Source of the DNA: an uncultured Rhodospirillales bacterium
GTDB lineage: Bacteria; Pseudomonadota; Alphaproteobacteria; Acetobacterales; Acetobacteraceae
DNA length: 34,388 nt
Reading direction: 5' to 3'
NCBI GenBank assembly: GCA_903844135.1
Contig: CAIMSN010000044.1
Location: forward strand, 1-34,388
In this document: positions 8,060-16,835 of the stretch, in pieces
How positions within the stretch are numbered: the first letter of the stretch is position 1
Layout: every line of letters begins with the position of its first letter
Translations under genes and position numbers: made by a program
Notes under the pieces: model-generated
Told to the model about the DNA's origin: nothing
What the model saw: the letters and a program-made list of their open reading frames with translations, nothing else
The model's database searches: none

Positions 8060-9724
8060 ATGATTACAGCAAATCGCGCTCCAGAAGGCTCCTCCGGCAC
8101 CCTGCCCGTCACCGGCGCCGCTCAGGCCATGCCGACCTACCAGGGGGAGACGCAGGCGGTGCGGCAACTGGTCGAGAGCTGGAACGGCACCTGGGACGGC
8201 ATCGACCCGGAATCGGTGGTCAGGATGCGGCTGCAGAACCGGTTCCGCACCGGGCTGGACATCGCCCGCTACACCGCCGCCATCATGCGGCGCGACATGG
8301 CGGCCTACGATGCCGACCCGTCGCTCTACACCCAGTCGCTCGGCTGCTGGCACGGCTTCATCGCCCAGCAGAAGATCATCTCGGTGAAGAAGCATTTCGG
8401 CGCCACCGATCGCCGCTACCTCTATCTGTCCGGCTGGATGGTCGCGGCGCTGCGCTCCGAGTTCGGACCGCTGCCCGACCAGTCGATGCACGAGAAGACC
8501 TCGGTGCCGGCGCTGATCGAGGAACTCTATACCTTCCTGCGCCAGGCCGACGCCCGCGAACTCGGCGGGCTGTTCCGCGCCCTCGACGAGGCCCGCACCG
8601 CCAGGAACGCGGCACGCGAGACCGAGCTGATGGCGCAGATCGAGGGCTACCAGACCCATGTCGTGCCGGTGATCGCCGACATCGACGCCGGATTCGGCAA
8701 CGCCGAGGCGACCTACCTGCTGGCCAAGAAGATGATCGAGGCCGGCGCCTGCGCGCTGCAGATCGAGAACCAGGTGTCGGACGAGAAGCAGTGCGGCCAC
8801 CAGGACGGCAAGGTCACGGTGCCGCACGAGGATTTCATCGCCAAGGTGCGCGCCTGCCGCTACGCCTTTCTCGAGCTGGGCGTGGAGGACGGTATCATCG
8901 TCACCCGCACCGACAGCCTCGGCGCCGGACTGACCAAGCAGATCGCCGTCAGCCATGCGCCGGGCGATCTCGGCGACCAGTACAACAGCTATCTGGATTG
9001 CGAGGAGGTCTCCACCGCCGATCTGCGCAACGGCGACGTGTTCCTGAACCGCGACGGCAAGCTGCTGCGCCCGAAGCGCCTGGCCAGCAACCTGTTCCAG
9101 TTCCGCGCCGGCACCGGAGCGGATCGCTGCGTCATGGATTCGATCGCGTCGCTGCAGAACGGCGCCGACCTGCTCTGGATCGAGACCGAGAAGCCGCATA
9201 TCGAACAGATCGCCGGCATGATGGACCGCATCCGCGCGGTCGTCCCGAACGCCAAGCTCGTCTACAACAACTCGCCCTCGTTCAACTGGACGCTCAATTT
9301 CCGCCAGCAGGTGTACGATGCCTGGAAGGAAGCCGGCCAGGATGTGTCGGCGTACGACCGCGCCCGGCTGATGAGCGCCGACTACGACGATACCGCTCTG
9401 TCGGCGGAAGCGGACGAGAAGATCCGCACCTTCCAGGCCGACGCGTCGAAGCGCGCCGGCATCTTCCATCACCTGATCACCCTGCCGACCTACCACACGG
9501 CGGCGCTGTCCACCGACAACCTTTCCCGGGAGTATTTCGGCGACCAGGGCATGCTCGGCTACGTGAAGAACGTGCAGCGCCAGGAGATCCGTCAGGGCAT
9601 CGCCTGCGTGCGCCACCAGAACATGTCCGGCTCCGACATCGGCGACGACCACAAGGAGTATTTCGCCGGCGAGGCGGCGCTGAAGGCGGGTGGCGCTCAT
9701 AATACGATGAATCAGTTTTCTTGA
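8060..9724 (+). CDS. aceA: Isocitrate lyase (Pseudomonas-type)
   Basis: Isocitrate lyase splits isocitrate into glyoxylate and succinate, the first step of the glyoxylate shunt that lets cells grow on acetate or fatty acids. The 554 residues match the longer class of the enzyme typified by P. aeruginosa AceA along almost the whole length. The active-site loop reads KQCGH (243-247, nucleophile-side Cys245), where the E. coli class has KKCGH. Downstream are the conserved DSLGAGLTKQIAVS, the YNNSPSFNW stretch and the NTMNQF C-terminus. About 25 N-terminal residues precede the region that aligns; a later start at 8129 (MPTYQGE) cannot be excluded. No malate synthase gene is adjacent. The gene ends at a double-hairpin element. 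Confidence 0.95.
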   Translation: MITANRAPEGSSGTLPVTGAAQAMPTYQGETQAVRQLVESWNGTWDGIDPESVVRMRLQNRFRTGLDIARYTAAIMRRDMAAYDADPSLYTQSLGCWHGFIAQQKIISVKKHFGATDRRYLYLSGWMVAALRSEFGPLPDQSMHEKTSVPALIEELYTFLRQADARELGGLFRALDEARTARNAARETELMAQIEGYQTHVVPVIADIDAGFGNAEATYLLAKKMIEAGACALQIENQVSDEKQCGHQDGKVTVPHEDFIAKVRACRYAFLELGVEDGIIVTRTDSLGAGLTKQIAVSHAPGDLGDQYNSYLDCEEVSTADLRNGDVFLNRDGKLLRPKRLASNLFQFRAGTGADRCVMDSIASLQNGADLLWIETEKPHIEQIAGMMDRIRAVVPNAKLVYNNSPSFNWTLNFRQQVYDAWKEAGQDVSAYDRARLMSADYDDTALSAEADEKIRTFQADASKRAGIFHHLITLPTYHTAALSTDNLSREYFGDQGMLGYVKNVQRQEIRQGIACVRHQNMSGSDIGDDHKEYFAGEAALKAGGAHNTMNQFS

Positions 9725-9739
9725 GCTGAGGCTTCAAGG

Positions 9740-9783
9740 CCAGGGGCGCTGCCCCTGGACCCCGCCGGGGCCGGCGGCCCCGG
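9740..9783. repeat. Double-hairpin intergenic element at the 3' end of aceA
   Basis: Two perfect 8-bp hairpins follow each other: CCAGGGGC/GCCCCTGG (9740-9758) and CCGGGGCC/GGCCCCGG (9765-9783). The same two-hairpin plan, with related first stem, recurs at 19015-19053. It probably acts as a 3'-end or termination structure. I recall similar elements at many Acetobacteraceae gene ends, but that is recollection, not a search. Confidence 0.6.
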
Positions 9784-9839
9784 GCCCGCGAACTTGGCGG
9801 CGTTCCTTGCGTTCGCCCGGCACAGACCGGAGACGTATC

Positions 9840-10637
9840 ATGGATTGCCGCCTCGACACGCAGATCGCCATCGTCACCGGCGCCAGTTCCGGCATCGGCC
9901 TCGCCGTGGCGCGCGGCCTGGCCGCGTCCGGAGCGGCGGTGGCGGTGAACTACAACAGCCATGCGGAGCCGGCCGAGGCGCTGGTGCGCGAGATCGAGGC
10001 CGCCGGTGGACGCGCCTTCGCGATCGGTGCGGACGTCTCGAAAGAGGACGACGTCGCGCGCATGTTCGCCGAGACCGTGTCGCGCTGGGGCGCCATCGAC
10101 ATCGTCGTCGCGAATTCCGGCATGCAGAAGGACGCGCCCTCGGCCACGATGAGCCTGGCGGACTGGAACAAGGTGATCGAGGTCAACCTGACCGGCCAGT
10201 TCCTGACCGCACGCGCGGCGATCCGCCAGTTCGAGACCCAGGGCGATCGCGGCGTATCGAAGGCGATCGGCAAGATCGTGCATATGAGCTCGGTGCACGA
10301 CGTCATCCCCTGGGCGGGGCACGTGAACTATGCCGCCACCAAGGGCGGCATCGCCATGATGATGAAGACGCTGGCGCAGGAGGTGGCGCCGAAGCGCATC
10401 CGGGTCAACGCGATCTCGCCCGGCGCCATCGCCACCAACATCAACAAGGAAGCGACCGAGGGCGAGGCGGCCAAGGCTCTGCTGAACCTGATTCCCTACA
10501 AGCGCATCGGCGCGGCCGAGGATATCGCCCATGCGGCGGTGTTCCTGGCCTCGGACATGGCCGACTACGTGACGGGCGCGACGCTGTATGTCGATGGCGG
10601 CATGACGCTGTATCCGGGCTTCGAGGATAACGGCTGA
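9840..10637 (+). CDS. SDR oxidoreductase, glucose 1-dehydrogenase-like
   Basis: A classical short-chain dehydrogenase of 265 residues. The Rossmann cofactor loop TGASSGIG is at 13-20. The usual NAG is NSG here (92-94), and the catalytic set is Ser150/151, Tyr164 and Lys168 in YAATK. The C-terminal SDMADYVTGATLYVDGG is typical of the family that includes NAD(P)-dependent glucose 1-dehydrogenase, which oxidises beta-D-glucose to gluconolactone. Substrate cannot be fixed from sequence. The ATG at 9840 has GGAGAC just upstream and is preferred to a TTG at 9807. It sits downstream of aceA but beyond a double hairpin, so it likely has its own transcription. Confidence 0.85.
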   Translation: MDCRLDTQIAIVTGASSGIGLAVARGLAASGAAVAVNYNSHAEPAEALVREIEAAGGRAFAIGADVSKEDDVARMFAETVSRWGAIDIVVANSGMQKDAPSATMSLADWNKVIEVNLTGQFLTARAAIRQFETQGDRGVSKAIGKIVHMSSVHDVIPWAGHVNYAATKGGIAMMMKTLAQEVAPKRIRVNAISPGAIATNINKEATEGEAAKALLNLIPYKRIGAAEDIAHAAVFLASDMADYVTGATLYVDGGMTLYPGFEDNG

Positions 10638-10695
10638 TCGACAGATCGCATTCTCCTTGATACGGACCGGAGAAAGAGGACGGGACGGCTCGGCG

Positions 10696-11493
10696 ATGCG
10701 TTGGCGTGCGATGATCGGCGGCCTGTGCCTGTCCGCCCTGCTTTGTGGCTGCGAGCAGACCGCGCCGTTGGTTCGCGCCCCCGCCACCGCGCAGGGCGAT
10801 TCAGTTCGCCTGGTCCCGCTGCGCAATGCGCGCCTGGTCTATCCGCCGGAGGCGGAGAAGGCCGGCATTCAAGGTCGTGTCACGCTCGACTGCGCCGTCG
10901 ACACCGAGGGCGCGACCGAGAACTGCAGGATCGTCCATGGCGCCGATCCTTCGCTCGATGCGGCCGCTTTGTCCTTTGTGCGGGCGTCGCGCTTCCAGCC
11001 CGTGCTGCGCGATGGCGTGCCGACCAGGATCGAGCACTATGCCTTCGCCATCAACTTCGCGATCAGGCCGCGCGGCATCCGGCAGCAGTTCGTGTTCGAG
11101 TGCGCGGTCGACCAGGCCGGCAGGGTGGGCGTCTGCACGCCTCCTGCCGCGATCCCGGCGCCGGTGACGCAGATGGTGCAAGGGCTGGACAAGCTGCTGA
11201 CAGGCTTGCCGGCGTCGCCCTCGGTGCGGAACGGCGAGACGGTGACCGATCCGCATCGCCGGGTGACGGCGCTCCTGCTCGGCGGCTTCCCGGCGAAGGC
11301 GACGATGACGACGATCGCCCTGCTGTCCTGCGAGACCTTGCCGCAGGGCGCCGGCGCGCTGGCGACGGCGGACTGCACCAACGTCGAGACCATCTCCCGC
11401 GCGCCGACGAGCGGCCGGCCGCTCGCCCTGGCGGTGTTCGTCACCGGATTGAAGCTGCCGGTGCAGGAGACGGGCGACTTCTCTGCGCCCTGA
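10696..11493 (+). CDS. Lipoprotein with TonB C-terminal domain
   Basis: This 265-residue protein has a lipoprotein signal (MRWRAMIGGLCLSALLCGC, lipobox Cys at about 19). A TonB C-terminal-type domain follows: NARLVYPPEAEKAGIQGRV, then DCRIV-like strand residues and ASRFQPVLRDGVP. In true TonB this domain binds the TonB box of outer-membrane receptors. Here there is no membrane anchor with exposed proline spacer, so it would be a lipid-anchored periplasmic protein. The second half (about 125-265) contains several cysteines and no domain I recognise. It follows the SDR gene by 58 bases. The start at 10696 is favoured over the TTG at 10657 because it opens the signal peptide. Confidence 0.65.
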   Translation: MRWRAMIGGLCLSALLCGCEQTAPLVRAPATAQGDSVRLVPLRNARLVYPPEAEKAGIQGRVTLDCAVDTEGATENCRIVHGADPSLDAAALSFVRASRFQPVLRDGVPTRIEHYAFAINFAIRPRGIRQQFVFECAVDQAGRVGVCTPPAAIPAPVTQMVQGLDKLLTGLPASPSVRNGETVTDPHRRVTALLLGGFPAKATMTTIALLSCETLPQGAGALATADCTNVETISRAPTSGRPLALAVFVTGLKLPVQETGDFSAP

Positions 11494-11522
11494 GCCTCGC
11501 CAAGGGCGGATGCTGCACGGAC

Positions 11523-11933
11523 CTACGGCAGCACCGAAACCGCCTCGGCGCGCGCCGCGTCCGCCAGGGCACGGTCGGTGGTGGCGAGCGGGACGCGACG
11601 GCGCAGCGCCAGTTCGAGATAGGCGGCGTCAGTGGCGGTCAGGCGGTGTCGGGCGGCGAGCAGGGCGGTGTCCGACCAGATCCTGGACGCGGTCTCGCCG
11701 TCGATGGCGATCGGCAGGTCGCGCAGGAACCCGGCGAGTCGTTCGCGGACCGCCTGGTCGATGCGGCCGCGCCGTTCGGCCGTGAGCAGGCCGTTCAGGG
11801 TCTCGATCGGCCAGAGCGACGGCGCGTGCGCGCCCTGTTCGACCAGCCGGTCGAGCAGCGCCATGACCTGTGTGGTCTGCTCGTCCTCGAAGCACCAGGC
11901 CAGCGTGATGGAGGTGTCGAGCACGAAACTCAT
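11523..11933 (-). CDS. vapC: VapC-type PIN-domain toxin
   Basis: The 136-residue product is a PIN-domain ribonuclease of the VapC toxin type. The four metal-coordinating acidic positions are present: D6 in FVLDTS, E44 in WPIETLN, D102 in TATDAAY and D120 in ATTDRAL. VapC toxins cleave tRNA or rRNA when freed from their antitoxin. The start at 11933 is the natural N-terminus of the fold; a longer open frame upstream overlaps the antitoxin gene and lacks homology. It begins 13 bases after the antitoxin stop, so the pair is one operon. The gene converges on the TonB-domain lipoprotein with 29 bases between. Confidence 0.88.
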   Translation of the reverse strand: MSFVLDTSITLAWCFEDEQTTQVMALLDRLVEQGAHAPSLWPIETLNGLLTAERRGRIDQAVRERLAGFLRDLPIAIDGETASRIWSDTALLAARHRLTATDAAYLELALRRRVPLATTDRALADAARAEAVSVLP

Positions 11934-11946
11934 CGCCGCATCCCGG

Positions 11947-12189
11947 TCAGCGCCGACCCTCCGCCACCAGCGCGGCGATCGGGAGTCCGTCGAGGGTCTG
12001 GCCACGGCTGGCCGCGCGCAGGCCATCGGCGACGCGGCGGGCGCCGGCGCGGTCGAAGCCGGCATCGATCGGCACCAGCCGTGCGACCGGGTGGCCGCGC
12101 CGCGTGATGACGATCTCCTCGCCGGCCTCGACCTGGTCGAGCAGACCTGTCAGGCGGTTTTTCGCATCGAACACGCCGTAGCTGAGCAT
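11947..12189 (-). CDS. vapB: Phd/YefM-type antitoxin of the VapBC pair
   Basis: An 80-residue antitoxin. The N-terminal half (MLSYGVFDAKNRLTGLLDQV, then EEIVITRRGHPVARLVP) is the Phd/YefM DNA-binding and dimerisation fold. The C-terminal half is the toxin-neutralising tail. AGGAAG lies 7 bases before the ATG. Such antitoxins repress their own promoter alone and with the toxin; palindromes overlap the promoter here. Upstream antitoxin and downstream PIN toxin on one strand is the standard layout. Confidence 0.88.
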   Translation of the reverse strand: MLSYGVFDAKNRLTGLLDQVEAGEEIVITRRGHPVARLVPIDAGFDRAGARRVADGLRAASRGQTLDGLPIAALVAEGRR

Positions 12190-12196
12190 CGCATTC

Positions 12197-12241
12197 TTCC
12201 TGGACAGGAAAATAGCTAGCTGTTCGATTGGCCATAATCAA
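12197..12241 (-). promoter_or_regulatory. vapBC promoter with overlapping palindromes
   Basis: On the minus strand TTGATT (12236-12241), a 17-base spacer and TAGCTA (12213-12218) form a good promoter. The 8-bp palindrome AGCTAGCT (12214-12221) overlaps the -10. TTCCTG/CAGGAA (12197-12202 and 12205-12210) forms a second palindrome by the start site. Both are candidate operators for antitoxin autorepression. Confidence 0.5.
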
Positions 12242-12295
12242 GGCCTGTTGCGCCTCGCTTGACGATCCGCTGCGCCGTCTTGTGCGGTCGTCCTG

Positions 12296-12310
12296 GAACA
12301 GGGCATGAAC
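12296..12310 (+). promoter_or_regulatory. LexA (SOS) box of alphaproteobacterial type
   Basis: GAACAGGGCATGAAC is GAAC-N7-GAAC, the exact complement of the alphaproteobacterial LexA site GTTC-N7-GTTC. It ends 7 bases before the mmcB start codon. A possible -35 TTGACG lies at 12259-12264, so LexA bound here would cover the transcription start region. Confidence 0.8.
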
Positions 12311-12317
12311 AACACCC

Positions 12318-12842
12318 ATGGATCCGCGTATCGACGACGCCCTTCGTCCCCTGGCGCTGCCCGAGACCCAGCTGGCGATCCGCCGGGCGGCGGCGCATCT
12401 GTGCGCGCTGCTCGGCTGGGTGGTGCTGCACGAGATGACGCTGCCCAACGGCCGGCGCGCCGACATCATGGCGCTCAGGCCGGATGGCGGGTTCGTCTGC
12501 ATCGAAGTGAAGTCCGGCCCGCGGGATTTCCTCACCGACGGCAAATGGCCGGACTATCGCGCCTGCTGCGACGCGCTGTATTTCGCCGTCGACGACCGGT
12601 TTCCTCTCGCCCTGCTGCCGGAGGATGTCGGGATCATGGTCGCTGCGGTCGGCCCGCCACGCCTGCCGGGCGGCATGGAGGTCGAGGCGGCGCTGCTGCG
12701 CGAGGCGCCGGCGCACCGGCTGGCGCCGGCCACCAGGCGCGGGCTGATGCAGCGCTTCGCCACGCTGGCGGCCGCCAGGCTCGCGGCGCTGGAGGATCCG
12801 GCGATCACCGCCTCGATCCGGGCGGCGCTCAGGGTCGAATGA
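12318..12842 (+). CDS. mmcB: MmcB family DNA repair protein
   Basis: The 174 residues match the MmcB family, first tied in Caulobacter to survival of mitomycin C and controlled by LexA. The fold is nuclease-like. D49 in RRADIMAL and E63-x-K65 in CIEVKSG give a PD-(D/E)xK catalytic set, followed by the conserved RDFLTDGKWPDYR. It probably acts on damaged DNA, with the exact substrate unproven. An overlapping frame starts at 12305, but only this frame shows the family. The SOS box directly upstream strongly supports the call. Transcription diverges from vapBC. Confidence 0.9.
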   Translation: MDPRIDDALRPLALPETQLAIRRAAAHLCALLGWVVLHEMTLPNGRRADIMALRPDGGFVCIEVKSGPRDFLTDGKWPDYRACCDALYFAVDDRFPLALLPEDVGIMVAAVGPPRLPGGMEVEAALLREAPAHRLAPATRRGLMQRFATLAAARLAALEDPAITASIRAALRVE

Positions 12843-12897
12843 ATTCGTCGGGCAACCGTCATGGAACGGGCGGCGCAGCCGTGCGACTTTCCTCGCC

Positions 12898-13719
12898 ATG
12901 AACGATACGACCCTCTCCCCGTCCCTGCGCGCCCGCTTCGACCTCATGCAGACGATCGTCGCCGAGGCGGCGGATCTCGCCATGCGCATGCGCCCGCCCG
13001 CCGGCGGACCGATCGCCACCCAGAAGGGCGCGCAGGACTGGCTCACGGAAGCCGACGGCGCGGTCGAGGCGCTGATCGCCGCGCGCATCGCCGCGCACTT
13101 CCCGGAGGACGGGTTCCAGGGCGAGGAGACCGGCCGGACCCGCCACGGCGCGCTGCGTTGGGTGGTCGACCCGATCGACGGCACCTCCAATTTCGCCCGC
13201 GGCCGGGCGCGCTGGTGCGTCTCGCTCGGCCTGATCGCCGACGGCGTCGCGGTGGCCGGCATGCTGGCCGCGCCGGCGCTGGGAGAGACCTTCCTGGCGC
13301 TGCGCGGGCACGGCGCGACGCTGAACGGACGCAAGATCGCCGCGGCGACGCTCGACGATCCGGCGCGGGCGATGGTGGAGATCGGCTGGGGCCCCAAGGT
13401 CGCGACGCGCGACTATCTCGCCGTGTCGGACCGGGTGATGGCGCTCGGCGCGGCGCCGCGCTGCGGCGGGTCCGGCGCGCTGGCGCTGGCCGACGTCGCC
13501 TGCGGCAGGGTGGATGCCTACATCGAGCTGTCGATCAATCTCTGGGACGTGGCGGCGGCTCTGGCGATCCTGTCGGAGAGCGGCGCCGCCGTGTCGCCGT
13601 TCCTGCGCGATGGCGGGATGGAGCGCGCGATCCCGATCCTGGCGGCGGCGCCCGGGGTCGCGAGCGCCTTGTCGGCCGCCTCCGGCATCCGCCTCGGGGA
13701 CGACGCGAAGGCCGCGTGA
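12898..13719 (+). CDS. Inositol monophosphatase family phosphatase
   Basis: A 273-residue Mg-dependent, lithium-sensitive-type phosphatase. The first metal ligands are in GEET (E76-E77), the core motif DPIDGTSNF runs from D91, and the C-terminal ligand D217 is in NLWDVAAA. Substrates in this superfamily include inositol phosphates, histidinol phosphate and phosphoadenosine phosphate; the sequence does not settle which. It follows mmcB by 55 bases on the same strand and may be cotranscribed. No strong ribosome-binding site is seen, but the ATG at 12898 sits at the natural domain start. Confidence 0.85.
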   Translation: MNDTTLSPSLRARFDLMQTIVAEAADLAMRMRPPAGGPIATQKGAQDWLTEADGAVEALIAARIAAHFPEDGFQGEETGRTRHGALRWVVDPIDGTSNFARGRARWCVSLGLIADGVAVAGMLAAPALGETFLALRGHGATLNGRKIAAATLDDPARAMVEIGWGPKVATRDYLAVSDRVMALGAAPRCGGSGALALADVACGRVDAYIELSINLWDVAAALAILSESGAAVSPFLRDGGMERAIPILAAAPGVASALSAASGIRLGDDAKAA

Positions 13720-13811
13720 CAAACCCAAGTGCTTGCGTGAAACACGCCACGCAGGCCATTGTTTCGGCACAGTTCGCGCGCCTCCTGGCGTGACAGTCAG
13801 AGGAAACCGAC

Positions 13812-14675
13812 ATGCGCTCGCCTTTCGCCCGTCAGGCCCGGCGATTCACGGCCGCCCTGCTCGCCTGCGCCGTTTTGGCCGCCTGCGACAATTCGGGCAT
13901 GGCCCAGAGCGAGCACCAGCAGCAGCAGCAGGAGCTGGTCGATCGCGCCACCCTGACCGCGCAGGACGTGCTGGCCTGGCGGCAGAATGGCGGCGAGGCG
14001 CAACGCTTCCTGTCCCGCGCCAAGGGGGTGATGATCTGCCCCAGCGTGTTCCGCATGGGGTTCCTGTTCGGCGGCTCCGGCGGCGGCTGCGTCCTGCTGG
14101 CGCGCGACGGCGGCGGCTCATGGTCGGCGCCGGCCTTCTACTCGATCGGCTCGGGCAGCTTCGGACTGCAGGCCGGGGTGCAGGATGCCGAGCTGATGCT
14201 GTTCATCATGACCCGCAAGGGTCTGACCGCGATCATGGACAGCCAGTTCAAGATCGGCGCCGACGCTTCGGTGGCGTTCGCCACGCTGGGCGCCGGCATG
14301 GAAGGCTCGACCACCGCGGCGCTCCGGGCCGACATCGTCGCGGTCGAGAAGACCAAGGGCCTGTTCGCCGGCATCGCCCTGCAGGGCAGCATCATGAGCT
14401 CGGACAGCAGCGGCGACCGCGCCTATTACGGTCAGCCGGTCGGGTCGGAGGACATCCTCGTGGCGATGCGGGTGAACAATCCCGGCGCCGATCCGCTGCG
14501 TTCGGCGCTGATGCGCTTCGGCAACGGCGCCGCGCCGGCGGCGGCGACCGATCAGGTGCAGGGTCCGCCCCCAGCCGGTGCTTATGGTGCGGCCCAGCCC
14601 TCCTACGCCAACGGCCCGATGCAGCTCGCGCCGAGCGGCCAGGTGACCCAGCAGTCGCTGCCGCCGCCGCGCTGA
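13812..14675 (+). CDS. SYLF (YSC84-like) domain lipoprotein
   Basis: The 287-residue protein has a lipoprotein signal with lipobox LAAC (Cys about 25), a Gln-rich linker, then a SYLF domain: FLSRAKGVMICPSVFRMGFLFGG onward, GSGSFGLQAGVQ, and the internal TRKGLTAIM block. SYLF domains bind phospholipids, and bacterial examples sit in the envelope with unclear roles. The C-terminal 60 residues are Pro/Ala/Gln-rich and probably disordered. AGAGGAAAC lies 6 bases before the ATG. Its stop codon falls inside an imperfect 24-bp direct repeat. Confidence 0.85.
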   Translation: MRSPFARQARRFTAALLACAVLAACDNSGMAQSEHQQQQQELVDRATLTAQDVLAWRQNGGEAQRFLSRAKGVMICPSVFRMGFLFGGSGGGCVLLARDGGGSWSAPAFYSIGSGSFGLQAGVQDAELMLFIMTRKGLTAIMDSQFKIGADASVAFATLGAGMEGSTTAALRADIVAVEKTKGLFAGIALQGSIMSSDSSGDRAYYGQPVGSEDILVAMRVNNPGADPLRSALMRFGNGAAPAAATDQVQGPPPAGAYGAAQPSYANGPMQLAPSGQVTQQSLPPPR

Positions 14676-14719
14676 GCCGAGCGTCGCGGCGTCAGCCGCG
14701 CTGAGTCACGCGTCGCGGC
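14667..14719. repeat. 24-bp imperfect direct repeat at the end of the SYLF gene
   Basis: Copies at 14667-14690 and 14696-14719 share 21 of 24 bases, beginning CCGCGCTGAG and ending GCGTCGCGGC. The first copy contains the stop codon of the SYLF lipoprotein gene. It looks like a local duplication. Confidence 0.7.
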
Positions 14720-14731
14720 TTCCGGGCGCGC

Positions 14732-14818
14732 CTACCGGACGATGATCAGCTGCGTACGCGCCGTGCAGTCCACGGGCGTACCGTTGCCCGCACCGAAGCC
14801 GACCACGAACGCCAGATC
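14732..14818 (-). pseudogene. Possible 3' remnant of a lost gene
   Basis: On the minus strand a 28-codon open tail ends at TAG (14732-14734). It reads DLAFVVGFGAGNGTP, then VDCTARTQLIIVR, with strongly GC-biased third positions like real genes here. It has no start and is interrupted upstream by the T-run of the amtB terminator. It may be the truncated end of an exported protein; the family was not recognised. Confidence 0.3.
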
Positions 14819-14848
14819 AAAAAAAAGAGGGCGGCCCTAAGGCCGCCC
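14819..14848 (-). terminator. Rho-independent terminator of glnK-amtB
   Basis: On the minus strand GGGCGGCC, a four-base loop and GGCCGCCC form a perfect 8-bp stem (14829-14848). After two further bases comes a run of eight T (14819-14826). It starts 28 bases past the amtB stop. Confidence 0.93.
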
Positions 14849-14875
14849 CTCCTCGTTACCGTCGCGACGGGACGC

Positions 14876-16656
<1,781 letters not shown>

Positions 16657-16704
16657 TCATCTCCAACGCCGCGCCGGAGTTGTCCCGATTTGGCACGCTA
16701 CCGT

Positions 16705-16720
16705 TTCAAAATCCATGCCA
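16705..16720 (-). promoter_or_regulatory. Candidate sigma-54 promoter for glnK-amtB
   Basis: On the minus strand TGGCATGGATTTTGAA resembles the sigma-54 consensus TGGCACG-N4-TTGCA, with the -24 GG intact but GC at -12 replaced by GA. The transcript would start near 16693, about 97 nt before glnK. No clear NtrC site was found upstream. Confidence 0.35.
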
Positions 16721-16835
16721 CATCGCGGCGCCGCGCCATGATGGTCCGGGATGCGGCGCGCGCGACACGGCGCTCGGTCGCCGGCTGCCGTAAAAACGGG
16801 CATTTTCCGCATGTTGCCTCCAGGAGCGTCGCACG

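Noticed and set aside
16690-16706. TTGGCACG-like sigma-54 site on the plus strand before the UbiH-type gene
   Set aside because: The -24 half matches but the -12 half (CGTTT) does not, and a nitrogen promoter makes no sense for that gene.
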